A stretch of 11,531 nt of DNA from Bacillota bacterium (GCA_023391725.1 JAEWAH010000328.1:1-11531), one strand, 5' to 3'; positions 1 through 7,066 are shown, counted from the first letter of the stretch. Notes: a model not told the origin generated them from the letters alone. Numbers and translations: made by a program.

Positions 1-43
1 CGCCTTCGTACAACGCCGCCAGACGCGGGTGGGTTTGGGGGCT

Positions 44-57
44 GGGGGCGCGCCCCC
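44..57. repeat. Perfect GC palindrome
   Basis: The 14 bases GGGGGCGCGCCCCC read the same on both strands. The palindrome sits in a very G-rich then C-rich stretch (about 30-67). It resembles intergenic filler rather than a coding sequence. No function is assigned. Confidence 0.5.
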
Positions 58-68
58 CTGCACCCCTG

Positions 69-91
69 CTTAAGGGATAGAATCCCTTAAG
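69..91. repeat. Perfect 10-bp inverted repeat
   Basis: The arm CTTAAGGGAT (69-78) and the arm ATCCCTTAAG (82-91) are perfect reverse complements around a 3-base loop AGA. There is no T-tract on either side, so it is not a classical intrinsic terminator. It could be a protein-binding palindrome or part of the intergenic repeat material. It lies only 17 bases from the terminator at 109-165. Confidence 0.6.
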
Positions 92-108
92 AATCCCAGG
101 CTGGGGAG

Positions 109-165
109 AAAAATAAAAAGGGCTTCCATTTCCGAACAAGAAGGGAATGGAAGCTCTTTATTTTT
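109..165. terminator. Bidirectional intrinsic terminator
   Basis: A long stem pairs 117-133 with 143-159 (17 pairs, two of them G-U wobbles) around a 9-base loop. It is flanked by an A-rich run on the left (109-119) and a T-rich run on the right (157-165). It could therefore stop transcripts from either side: one entering from beyond the left edge on the plus strand, or LCP read-through on the minus strand. It lies about 360 bases past the LCP stop codon, so assignment to that gene is uncertain. Confidence 0.75.
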
Positions 166-211
166 GTTGTTGAAAATATCTTGCGAGAGAGAAAGTATCT
201 TACGGGGGACC

Positions 212-370
212 CCGAAGGTCCAGGGCTCCATAACCCTGCCTCCGCCAGTGGCGGAATAATGCGGGGTGGAGGAGGCTGGCGAAACGAGCGATGTGAGCGG
301 CAGCGAAGCAGCGCGACGATTGAGCCAGATGGGAGGAAAGCCCTGGTCGCGCCCGCAGGCGCGAAATCCT
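212..370. repeat. Composite interspersed repeat, copy 1 (interrupted)
   Basis: Two blocks match the reverse complement of the serC-serA spacer element. The first is a 15-base exact match at 212-226 (to 5923-5937). The second is a 36-base match with one mismatch at 335-370 (to 5883-5918). In the other copy the blocks are separated by 4 bases (5919-5922); here they are separated by 108 bases (227-334) that contain a TCCGCC/GGCGGA hairpin at 241-255. Block order and relative orientation are conserved, so these are two copies of one mobile or amplified intergenic element rather than chance palindromes. Confidence 0.7.
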
Positions 371-522
371 GCCCAATCCTCAGTCTCGCTTCGCTCGCCA
401 GCGACCTTCGGAGGGAGCGAACCTGTAGCAGTGGAGCGCAGCGTAACTGCGGAATACCGGCCTGCACAGCGACGGACGGTGCAAAGAATCAAAAGGAGCC
501 TCAGCCGTAGAGCATATAATCC

Positions 523-1449
523 TCAGTCATCCGCCACCAAAAAACTATTCTCCAAATAGTCCCACACCGCTTTCCGGCAGGCGTCAAAATCCACCTCCCG
601 GGTGGCCATGCCCGCATAGGTAATGGGGGTGTACGCGCCCTCAAAGGGGATTTGAAGCTCCTCCATGGTAGTGCCCCTAAGCTCCATAGCATAATTGACG
701 GCTTCCAGCATTTCCCCCGCGGTAAGGTTGGTCATCAGGTTGTTTTTGACGACCGCATCCAACAGGTCCAGCGCGCTGTCCAGGGTGATAGAACGGCATG
801 TATCCGCCAGGGTGGAAAGTACCGTGCGAACACGCTGGGTGCGCATCAGGTCTCCCCCGCCGCCCACCTTGCGGATGCGCATGTAGATCACCGCCGAATG
901 GCCCCGGAAGTGGTACGTACCCGCCCGGTTCATTTTGGGGGTGGTGGAATCATCGGGTATGGCGTAGTTCTTTAGGTAATTGGCCTCCGCGTTGGTGACG
1001 GTGATATCCACGCCGCCCAGCTCATCGATAATGGACTGGATGGAATTCATATCAAAGAGCATGTACTTTTCGATGCGCACCCCAAAGTGGGTGCTCAGCA
1101 CTTTTAAAAGCGCCTCCGGCCCATAGTTCTTTGCTATGTACGTCACCCGGCCGATCACGCCGTCCGGGCGCTGAACCAACATCTCCCGGCTGAAGGAAGT
1201 GAGCATCAGCCGCTTTGTCCGGGTATCAAGCGTCACAAGCACGATGCCGTCTGTATTCCCCAGCTTCTTGGTATTCCCATTCCACTGGTCCACGCACAAA
1301 AGCAAATAATGGTGCTGCCCTTCGACCACCGGCGGAAGCTTCTCCCAGGAGATGGGGGTAATAGGCTTGGGCAGATCCGCCAGGGCAAGGGGCGCGCCTG
1401 AAAGAAACAACGCCAAAGCCGCGATTATCGCAACAAAGCGCTTAAGCAT
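523..1449 (-). CDS. LytR-CpsA-Psr (LCP) family cell-wall protein
   Basis: A 308-residue protein of the LCP family, whose members transfer lipid-linked glycopolymers onto peptidoglycan outside the membrane. The start at 1449 is chosen because an AAAGGAGA ribosome binding site lies about 7 bases upstream and the protein then opens with a signal-like segment: MLKR, a hydrophobic stretch (5-19), and an ALA-type cleavage site near residue 24. The LCP core runs from about 45 to 215. It includes an Asp in NTDGIVLV (D67), SFSREM (R88) where the family usually has a PRD motif, DELGGVDITV (142-151), and FRGHSAVIYMRIRK (181-194) followed by GDLMRTQR with D200, R203 and R206. NLTAGE near 241 matches the family's C-terminal helix region. 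Oddities are Glu for Asp after R88 and a possibly cleavable signal peptide instead of a stable anchor. It is divergent from the secreted repeat protein. Its glycopolymer substrate cannot be told. Confidence 0.88.
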   Translation of the reverse strand: MLKRFVAIIAALALFLSGAPLALADLPKPITPISWEKLPPVVEGQHHYLLLCVDQWNGNTKKLGNTDGIVLVTLDTRTKRLMLTSFSREMLVQRPDGVIGRVTYIAKNYGPEALLKVLSTHFGVRIEKYMLFDMNSIQSIIDELGGVDITVTNAEANYLKNYAIPDDSTTPKMNRAGTYHFRGHSAVIYMRIRKVGGGGDLMRTQRVRTVLSTLADTCRSITLDSALDLLDAVVKNNLMTNLTAGEMLEAVNYAMELRGTTMEELQIPFEGAYTPITYAGMATREVDFDACRKAVWDYLENSFLVADD

Positions 1450-1550
1450 AGCAATATCTCCTTTGTGTGGGATCGGAAGGCAAACCATAAGATAAACGTC
1501 CCTCCGGCCCAAAAACATCCCGGAATGGAAAATCATGCGTAGCGTTATTC

Positions 1551-1579
1551 AATATAACATATTTCACGGCACATTGCAA
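1551..1579 (-). promoter_or_regulatory. Sigma-A-type promoter of the LCP gene
   Basis: On the minus strand a -35 box TTGCAA (1574-1579) and a -10 box TATATT (1551-1556) are separated by exactly 17 bases. Transcription would start near 1544, giving a leader of about 95 bases before the start codon at 1449. The boxes and spacing were read by eye; no start site has been measured. Confidence 0.65.
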
Positions 1580-1651
1580 AAAGGAGCCTGTTCCGGGTTC
1601 CCTGCACCGCACTGCCGGGGCCAAATTTACAAGTCTATAAAGAGGAATACA

Positions 1652-1680
1652 TTGACTATTCTTCCATAGCTGGATATAAT
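1652..1680 (+). promoter_or_regulatory. Sigma-A-type promoter of the secreted repeat protein
   Basis: A -35 box TTGACT (1652-1657) and a perfect -10 box TATAAT (1675-1680) are separated by 17 bases. This is the closest match to consensus in the window. Transcription would start near 1687, leaving about 188 bases of untranslated leader before the start codon at 1875. It points away from the LCP promoter, whose start would be about 140 bases to the left. Confidence 0.8.
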
Positions 1681-1686
1681 TCAATA

Positions 1687-1874
1687 TATTGGATTAATAA
1701 TCCATCCTTTGAGCCATAATATGACTGGCCAGCCGGTCTGTCCGTGTCATATGGCTTCCCCTCCCCCGGGCTGCCGTAGGCTGTGCCCGTTAATATCCAT
1801 AATAGCCTATCCAGGCTAAAGAAGAATATGGCGGCATGCTTTATGCTGCGAACATCGCAAGGGAGGATCTTTCC
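1687..1874 (+). promoter_or_regulatory. Long structured 5' leader of the repeat-protein gene
   Basis: The leader holds at least three hairpins. The first pairs ATATGAC (1719-1725) with GTCATAT (1746-1752), extended by AGCC/GGCT (1712-1715 with 1754-1757) after a 3-base bulge. An alternative inner stem pairs GACTGG (1723-1728) with CCGGTC (1733-1738) and would compete with it. The second is TAGCCT (1803-1808) with AGGCTA (1813-1818) around a 4-base loop. The third is GCGGCAT (1831-1837) with ATGCTGC (1843-1849), ending just before the ribosome binding site GGGAGG (1861-1866). I do not recognise a known riboswitch class. Regulation by this leader is inference. Confidence 0.45.
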
Positions 1875-4322
1875 ATGAAACACTACGCCAAAATCCTGTC
1901 GGTTCTGCTCGCCATCGTTATGGTGTGCACACTGGCCCCGTCCGTTTCCCTGGCCGCGACAACGAGGAATGCCTCTATCACCGCAAACAGCCTTCCTTCC
2001 ACAACGGTCGCCAAAACCAAGTACAACGTAACCATCACCGTCAAGAATACCGGCACAGAAAACTGGACATATACCGGCGGATACAAGCTTGTGCCTTCGT
2101 CGGGCAATCCCTTCACCACCGCTTCCGTTTCCCTTAACGTTGGCGAAACGATAAAGCCGGGCAAGACCAGGATCTTTAAGTTTACGATCACCGCCCCCGC
2201 CACCGCGGGCGCGTACAACGCCAGCTGGCAAATGGCAAAGGGGACCGCAGCCTTCGGCGCCAAGCTCACCAAGAAGATCACGGTGAATCCCCTTACCGTA
2301 AGCAGCATCTACCTTCTGCGCCTGCCAACGAAGCTGACCTATTACCGGTTTGAAAAACTGGACATCACCGGTCTTGCCGTCATGGGCGTTTACAATAACG
2401 GCACAAAAAAGCAATTGGCCGTCACCGCGGCCAACGTCACGGGCTACAACAGCAACTATACCGGCACTTACCGCCTGACTGTGACTGTAAGCGGGAAGAA
2501 AGATACCTTCAGCGTCACCATCTGGCGCATGACCCTAAGCAGCGTCAAAATGTCGGCCCAGCCGAAAAAGCTGACCTACAAGGTTGGCGAAAAGCTGGAC
2601 TTCACAGGAATGTCCGTGAGCGGCACCTACACCAATGGAAGAGTGAAGGCCCTCTCCCCCGAAAGCGCCGCTGTGTCGGGTTTCGACAACACCAAGGTCG
2701 CCACCGGGAAGACAGTCACGCTGAGCTTTGCGGGGAAGACTGTACAATTCAAGGTGAACATCATCGCCAACGATGTGATGAACGCCAGGACAGCGGCCCA
2801 TGCGGCGCTTGATACCGAGTATGGAAAGTACATAAAGACCGATTACAGTACCGATGGCTGGACAGCGCTTAAAAAGGCCAGGACGGATGGCGACGCGGCC
2901 ATCGATGCCGCCACCACTGTCGCTAACGTAAACAGTGCCAAGGCTGCCGCCATCAAAGCCATGGATGACGTAAAGACCCTTGTGGAGGAGGCGCAGGCCC
3001 TGACAGCCGCCAAGACCAGCGCTCACACGGCGCTTACCACAGCACTGAATGGCTATCATCAGGCGGATTACAACCCCGCCAGCTGGACTGTGCTCAACAA
3101 GGCCAAGACCGACGGCGATGCGGCCATCGACGCTGCCACCAGTCTTGCCTTGGTGAACAGCGCAAAGACCGCTGCCATCAATGCCATGAAAGCCGTGAAG
3201 ATCGCGGACGTGGAGGACCTGGAAAACGCAAAGGCCGCCGCTCATGTGGCGCTTGATGCCATGCTGTCCAGTTACACCCAGGGAGCCTACACTTCCGCCA
3301 ACTGGGCAAATGTTTTAAAGGCCAAGGGCGACGGCGATGACGCCATTGACGCAGCCGATACCATTACCCAAGTGAACAAAGCCAAAACCGACGCGCTCAA
3401 AGCCATGGATGATGTGAAGACCATAGCGGACGAGGCTCTTGATGTTGTCAAGACTGCTGCCCATACAGCTCTGAATACCGTCCTGGCCTCCTATTCCTCG
3501 GCAAACTACAGCACGGCCAATTGGGCGGTGCTGACCAAGGCCAAAACAGATGGCGATGCTGCTATTAACGCCGCCACCAGCAATTCCGGGGTAGACAGCG
3601 CTAAGAATGCCGCCATCGCGGCCATGGCAGCTGTGAAGACCCGCTCCCAGGAGGCCGCGGAGCTTGCCACCGCCAAAGCAGCGGCCCACAGCGCATTGAC
3701 CACCGCCATGAACTCCTATTCTGCAAGCGACTACAGCCCAAGCAACTGGATAGCGCTGAATAGTGCCAAGTCAGCCGGCGATACCGCCATCGATGCGGCC
3801 ACAACGCCGGCCGCGGCAGACGCAGCCAGGGCCAGCGCTGTTACCGCTATGGATAATGTTCGTACCCTGGTGGAGGAAGCGCAGGATCTGGCGGACGCCA
3901 AGACAGCGGCCCACACGGCGCTTGCAACCGCGTTTGGCAGTTACAATGCGGCTGATTACAGCACGGCCAACTGGGCTCAGCTTAACGTAGCCAGGGCCAA
4001 CGGCGACGTTGCCATCGAAGCCGCCACGACGCCAAGCGCGGTGACCAGTGCCAAGAATGCCGCCGCAAGTGCCATGGCTGCTGTGAAAAAGCTGGCGCAG
4101 GAATTGACAGAGGCAAAAGCCAGCGCCCACGCGACGCTCAATTCCCTCCTGGCCATGTACCATCGGGCGGATTACAGCGACGCCAACTGGGGAGCGCTTG
4201 TTCTGGCCAAATCCAACGGCGACAGCGCCATTGAAGCCGCTACCACAGTTGACCAGGTCAATACCGCAGTGAACACCGCCATGGTCGCCATGGATCAGGT
4301 AAAGACCCTGTCGGAGCCGTAA
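1875..4322 (+). CDS. Secreted protein with Ig-like domains and seven FIVAR-like repeats
   Basis: An 815-residue exported protein. The start at 1875 is preferred over an in-frame ATG at 1836 because GGGAGG lies about 8 bases upstream and a signal peptide begins here: MKHYAK, a hydrophobic core to about residue 20, and cleavage near SLA (residue 27). Residues 28-138 look like an NBR1-type Ig domain, with NTGTENW (58-64) and a second Trp at 118. Two Big_3-like domains follow (142-216 and 220-297), the second with YKVGEKLDFTGMSVSGTYTNG (split motif 235-255). From 303 to the end there are seven tandem repeats of about 69-76 residues with the pattern AKTAAH, DYSxANWxxL, GDxAIDAAT and AMxxVK, which resemble the FIVAR family. 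No LPXTG, SLH or C-terminal membrane segment is present, so the mode of surface attachment is unknown. Function is likely adhesion or matrix binding, inferred only from architecture. Confidence 0.88.
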   Translation: MKHYAKILSVLLAIVMVCTLAPSVSLAATTRNASITANSLPSTTVAKTKYNVTITVKNTGTENWTYTGGYKLVPSSGNPFTTASVSLNVGETIKPGKTRIFKFTITAPATAGAYNASWQMAKGTAAFGAKLTKKITVNPLTVSSIYLLRLPTKLTYYRFEKLDITGLAVMGVYNNGTKKQLAVTAANVTGYNSNYTGTYRLTVTVSGKKDTFSVTIWRMTLSSVKMSAQPKKLTYKVGEKLDFTGMSVSGTYTNGRVKALSPESAAVSGFDNTKVATGKTVTLSFAGKTVQFKVNIIANDVMNARTAAHAALDTEYGKYIKTDYSTDGWTALKKARTDGDAAIDAATTVANVNSAKAAAIKAMDDVKTLVEEAQALTAAKTSAHTALTTALNGYHQADYNPASWTVLNKAKTDGDAAIDAATSLALVNSAKTAAINAMKAVKIADVEDLENAKAAAHVALDAMLSSYTQGAYTSANWANVLKAKGDGDDAIDAADTITQVNKAKTDALKAMDDVKTIADEALDVVKTAAHTALNTVLASYSSANYSTANWAVLTKAKTDGDAAINAATSNSGVDSAKNAAIAAMAAVKTRSQEAAELATAKAAAHSALTTAMNSYSASDYSPSNWIALNSAKSAGDTAIDAATTPAAADAARASAVTAMDNVRTLVEEAQDLADAKTAAHTALATAFGSYNAADYSTANWAQLNVARANGDVAIEAATTPSAVTSAKNAAASAMAAVKKLAQELTEAKASAHATLNSLLAMYHRADYSDANWGALVLAKSNGDSAIEAATTVDQVNTAVNTAMVAMDQVKTLSEP
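2781..4319 (+). repeat. Seven tandem FIVAR-like repeats within the secreted protein
   Basis: Repeat units begin near residues 303, 379, 452, 525, 600, 675 and 747, so the unit is about 69-76 residues (roughly 207-228 bases). Each has an opening helix with AxxAAHxAL, a loop with Tyr and NW or SW, a GDxAI helix and a closing AAxxAMxxVK helix. Linkers such as TLVEEAQ recur after units 1 and 5. The units have diverged at the DNA level, so this is an old amplification rather than a fresh microsatellite-like array. Confidence 0.88.
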
Positions 4323-4373
4323 AGACTGCTTAAGCATTACGCTAAAAACAAATACTCTCCCAATGAGGAAGCA

Positions 4374-4403
4374 ACGAGGGGGCGCCGAAGCGCCCCCTCG
4401 TTT
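4374..4403 (+). terminator. Terminator after the secreted repeat protein
   Basis: A perfect 12-bp stem pairs 4374-4385 with 4390-4401 around the loop CGAA. It starts about 50 bases past the stop codon at 4322. The T-run that follows is short (TTT, then GC), so termination may be modest, but the stem is very GC-rich. Confidence 0.7.
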
Positions 4404-4585
4404 GCAATCGTCTCCTCCTGCTTTGCCGGAGGGACGGAGGTTTGCGGAGCCAACATGCCCGCTTCGCTTTATCCGCCGCTGGCGGCGCTTAGCTTCGGAA
4501 CCTTACACGATTCACTGGCCGCATGCCTGCACCGATCAAGCAAGCGAAGGGCAGCGCGGGGCATGAAGGGAAACCGTGCAAAGTC
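4404..4585. other. GC-rich palindromic spacer, no gene
   Basis: No credible gene is seen. The stretch contains the hairpin CCGCC-GCT-GGCGG (4473-4485) and a pair of distant arms CATGCC (4522-4527) and GGCATG (4560-4565). It shares short words with the 241-490 region: a CCGCC/GGCGG hairpin, GCCTGCAC, and GTGCAAAG followed by an A-rich stretch just beyond the 3' end of a minus-strand gene. It may be a degenerate relative of the same intergenic repeat material, but the match is too patchy to be sure. Confidence 0.45.
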
Positions 4586-4626
4586 AAAAAGGCAGATCAG
4601 TCTCATAGCGCATGATCTGCCTTTTT
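4586..4626. terminator. Perfect 14-bp bidirectional terminator after serA
   Basis: AAAAAGGCAGATCA (4586-4599) and TGATCTGCCTTTTT (4613-4626) are perfect reverse complements around a 13-base loop. The serA stop codon on the minus strand lies only 9 bases away (4635-4637), and on that strand the hairpin ends in five T. It works in principle in both directions and would also block read-through from the plus-strand gene. Confidence 0.88.
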
Positions 4627-4634
4627 CGAAATCC

Positions 4635-5807
4635 TCAGTGCCAATATCTCACTTTTATGACCCCGGGCTGCTGGTTAAGCTCAGCGATCAATTCCTCCGT
4701 GGGCACCTGGCTGAGCTCCATGACCGTGATGGCCATCTCCTGGCGGCTCTTGTTGAGCATGTTGTTGATGTTGATGCCCTCCCGGGAGATGGCGGCAGAC
4801 ATGTTGCTGACCATGTTGGGCACGTTGTCATGAATGAGCATGATCCGGCAGCCCTCCGGCTGGCCAGGGAGCACGATCTCCGGCATATTCACGCTGTTGC
4901 GGATAGTGCCCGTCTCCAGGTAGTACCTTAGCTGAGCGGCGGCCATGCGTGCACAGTTTTCCTCGCTCTCCGGGGTGGAGGCCCCCAGGTGGGGGATGCA
5001 GACCACGCCGCGCACATTCAGCATATCCTCCGTGGGAAAGTCCGTTACATACCCCGAAAGCCTTCCGGAAGCCAAAGCCGCCCGGCAGGCTTCCCCGTCC
5101 ACCAGTTCAGCCCGGCTGAAGTTCAAAAGCCGGGCTCCCTTTTTCATGTGGTTGAAGAAGGAAGTGTCGCAGGTATTCGTTGTCTTGGGCGTCAGCGGAA
5201 TGTGGATGCTGACATAGTCCGACTTTTGCAAAAGCTCCTCCATGGAAGCGGCGCGCTTGATGGCCCGGGAAAGGGACCAGGCGTGCTCCACGGAGATGAA
5301 GGGGTCCAGGCCGATGACTTCCATGTTCAGGCCATTGAGCGCGCTGTTGGCCACGATGGCGCCTACCGCACCAAGGCCGATGACGCCCAGTGTCTTTCCA
5401 CGAAGCTCCGGGCCCACAAACTGGTTCTTGCCCTTCTCCACCAGCTTTGGCACATTTTCGCCTTGGTCCTTGAGCCCATTTGCCCACTGGATGCCCCCGG
5501 CGATGTCGCGGCTGGAAAGCAGAAGCCCCGCCATCACCAGTTCCGCCACAGCGTTGGCATTGGCGCCGGGGGTATTGAAGACCACAATACCTTTTTTGCT
5601 GCAGGCGTCCACCGGGATGTTATTGAATCCCGCCCCGGCCCGGGCGATTGCCAGCAGGCTTTCGGGCAGGTCCATTGCGTGCATGTCCGCGCTGCGCACC
5701 AGGATGGCGTCGGGCACGGGCTCGTCCTTTGTGACGGTGTATTGGTCTGCGGAGAGCTGACTGTGGATGATATCGGAGATCTCATTGAGGGTTTGGATCT
5801 TGTACAT
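4635..5807 (-). CDS. serA: D-3-phosphoglycerate dehydrogenase
   Basis: A 390-residue cytoplasmic enzyme that oxidises 3-phosphoglycerate to 3-phosphohydroxypyruvate with NAD, the first step of serine synthesis. The Rossmann motif is GLGAVG (144-149). The catalytic triad is visible as R232 in NFSRAELVD, E260 in DFPTED and H273 in PHLGAST. RAGAGFNNIPVDAC (56-69) is typical of the substrate-binding half. The last 70 residues or so (about 321-390) form an ACT-type domain, starting RIMLIHDNVPNMVSNMS, and could bind serine for feedback control. There is no intervening allosteric domain, so this is the short ACT-containing form. The start at 5807 has AGGAG about 8 bases upstream. It lies 179 bases downstream of serC on the same strand and is probably co-transcribed with it, because no terminator is evident between them. 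Confidence 0.95.
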   Translation of the reverse strand: MYKIQTLNEISDIIHSQLSADQYTVTKDEPVPDAILVRSADMHAMDLPESLLAIARAGAGFNNIPVDACSKKGIVVFNTPGANANAVAELVMAGLLLSSRDIAGGIQWANGLKDQGENVPKLVEKGKNQFVGPELRGKTLGVIGLGAVGAIVANSALNGLNMEVIGLDPFISVEHAWSLSRAIKRAASMEELLQKSDYVSIHIPLTPKTTNTCDTSFFNHMKKGARLLNFSRAELVDGEACRAALASGRLSGYVTDFPTEDMLNVRGVVCIPHLGASTPESEENCARMAAAQLRYYLETGTIRNSVNMPEIVLPGQPEGCRIMLIHDNVPNMVSNMSAAISREGININNMLNKSRQEMAITVMELSQVPTEELIAELNQQPGVIKVRYWH

Positions 5808-5882
5808 GCAGCTTTCTCCTTATATTCGGAAATTGAGAATTTTGGCACAAGAGTGAAGATGTCGCATCATGCATACGGAGAG

Positions 5883-5957
5883 AGGATTTCGGGCCTGCGG
5901 GCGCGACCAGGGCTTTCCGATCGCCCTGGACCTTCGGAGGCATCTTTCCCGAAATCC
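5883..5957. repeat. Palindromic element in the serC-serA spacer (copy 2)
   Basis: The outer arms GGATTTCGGG (5884-5893) and CCCGAAATCC (5948-5957) are perfect reverse complements. Inside, CCAGGG (5908-5913) and CCCTGG (5924-5929) form a second stem. The whole could fold as a nested hairpin in the serC-serA transcript. No T-run follows, so it is not a standard terminator. Its reverse complement matches two blocks at 212-226 and 335-370, which shows that it belongs to an interspersed family. Confidence 0.75.
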
Positions 5958-5986
5958 CTTGAGCGGGGTCCAGGGGAGGAGCCCGG

Positions 5987-7066
5987 TTAACGATTTTCGA
6001 GCTCGAACTTCTTCATGAAGGCCACGAGCTTTTGGACGCCTTCTATGGGCATGGCGTTATAGATACTTGCGCGCATGCCGCCCACGGAGCGGTGTCCCTT
6101 GAGGTTGGATAGGCCGCTCTTTTCAGCTTCCTTGGCGAACTTATCATCCGTCTCCTCGCTGCCTGTAACAAAGGTCACATTCATGCGGCTGCGGTAATCC
6201 TTCTGGGCGGTTGGCTTGAACAGGCGGCTCTCATCCAGGTAACCGTAGAGGAGGGCGGCCTTTTCGATATTGATCTTTTCCATGGCGGGAACGCCACCCA
6301 GACCCTTGAGCCATTCAAAGACCAGCTTGGCCAGGTAGATGCCAAATGTGTTGGGTGTGTTGTACATACTGCCAGCCTTGGCCTGGACATCCCAGTTGAG
6401 GAGTTTGGGGCAGAGGGGATGCGCACGGCCTAAGAGCTCCTTTTTCACGATGAGCAGGCACAGCCCGCTTGGGCCGATGTTCTTTTGCGCCCCGGCGTAG
6501 ATCGCGCCGAATTTGCCCACATCAATGACCTCGCTCAGGATATTGCTGCTGGCGTCCCCCACCAAGGGCACGCTGCCAGTATCGGGGAAGGCGATATACC
6601 GCGTGCCGTAGATGGTATTGTTAGTGGTGATATGGCAATAATCCGCGGAAGGGTCGAAACTGGCCTTTTTAAAGTCGGGCACATAGGTGTAATTGTCTGC
6701 CCGGCTGGAGGCGGCGATGTTCACCGTACCATAGCGCTGGGCTTCCTCGGCGGCCAGATAGGCAAAGTTGCCGCTATCGATATAATCCGCCTTGCCGCTT
6801 GCCATTAGATTCAGGGGCACGGCGGAAAACTGCAGGGTGGCTCCCCCATGCAGGAAAAGGACCTCGTAATTGTCCGGAATCGCCATCAGTTCCCGCACAA
6901 GCGCTACAGCGGCATCGTAGATCTCTAGGTACATTTTGCTGCGGTGGCTCATTTCCATCACCGACATGCCTGTTGTACCATACACGAGCAGTTCCTGCTG
7001 GGCGCGCTGCAAAACGGGTAGTGGCAGCATGGCCGGGCCGGGGGCGAAATTGTATACGCGATCCAT
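5987..7066 (-). CDS. serC: Phosphoserine aminotransferase
   Basis: A 359-residue class V aminotransferase that converts 3-phosphohydroxypyruvate and glutamate to phosphoserine and 2-oxoglutarate, the second serine step, with a pyridoxal phosphate cofactor. Family landmarks are the N-terminal NFAPGPAMLP (6-15), HRSK (41-44), FLHGGATLQF (71-80), TTNNTIYGT (148-156) and the cofactor lysine K195 in GAQKNIGPSG. The C-terminal GHRSVGGMRASIYNAMP (324-340) is also characteristic. The start at 7066 is chosen over an open frame extending to 7204 because a strong AAGGAGG site lies just upstream, the protein then begins at the usual family N-terminus, and the upstream extension overlaps the promoter. It is the first gene of a probable serC-serA operon. 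Confidence 0.96.
   Translation of the reverse strand: MDRVYNFAPGPAMLPLPVLQRAQQELLVYGTTGMSVMEMSHRSKMYLEIYDAAVALVRELMAIPDNYEVLFLHGGATLQFSAVPLNLMASGKADYIDSGNFAYLAAEEAQRYGTVNIAASSRADNYTYVPDFKKASFDPSADYCHITTNNTIYGTRYIAFPDTGSVPLVGDASSNILSEVIDVGKFGAIYAGAQKNIGPSGLCLLIVKKELLGRAHPLCPKLLNWDVQAKAGSMYNTPNTFGIYLAKLVFEWLKGLGGVPAMEKINIEKAALLYGYLDESRLFKPTAQKDYRSRMNVTFVTGSEETDDKFAKEAEKSGLSNLKGHRSVGGMRASIYNAMPIEGVQKLVAFMKKFELENR

Larger units (their letters stand above)
1..522. other. Gene-free GC-rich intergenic region
   Basis: No reading frame here looks like a real gene. The short open frames lack a ribosome binding site or a recognisable protein pattern, and several overlap on both strands. The first 60 bases could hold the tail of a gene starting outside the window, but no frame gives a convincing protein. 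What is visible is a set of palindromes (44-57, 69-91, 241-255), a strong bidirectional hairpin terminator (109-165) and a composite repeat (212-370) related to the serC-serA spacer. The LCP gene on the minus strand ends at 523, so the right part of this region is its 3' flank. Confidence 0.7.

Noticed and set aside
181..559. Short open frames in the left intergenic region
   Set aside because: They overlap each other on both strands, lack ribosome binding sites and run through repeat material.
1687..1874. Cyclic-di-GMP or other known riboswitch in the secreted-protein leader
   Set aside because: The conserved sequence blocks of the classes I can recall are absent; only generic hairpins are visible.
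1656..2414. Minus-strand open frame of 252 codons over the start of the secreted protein
   Set aside because: It overlaps the promoter, leader and signal peptide of the plus-strand gene and has a Gly/Arg-rich composition typical of an antisense shadow.
2781..4319. CRISPR-like or DNA satellite array
   Set aside because: The periodicity is in protein sequence, in frame, with units of about 220 bases that differ at many silent sites. It is a coding repeat, not a spacer array.
4989..5990. Long open frame on the plus strand (333 codons) opposite serA
   Set aside because: It lies antisense to a clear serA with all catalytic residues. Its protein has no recognisable pattern, and it is explained by the codon bias of serA.
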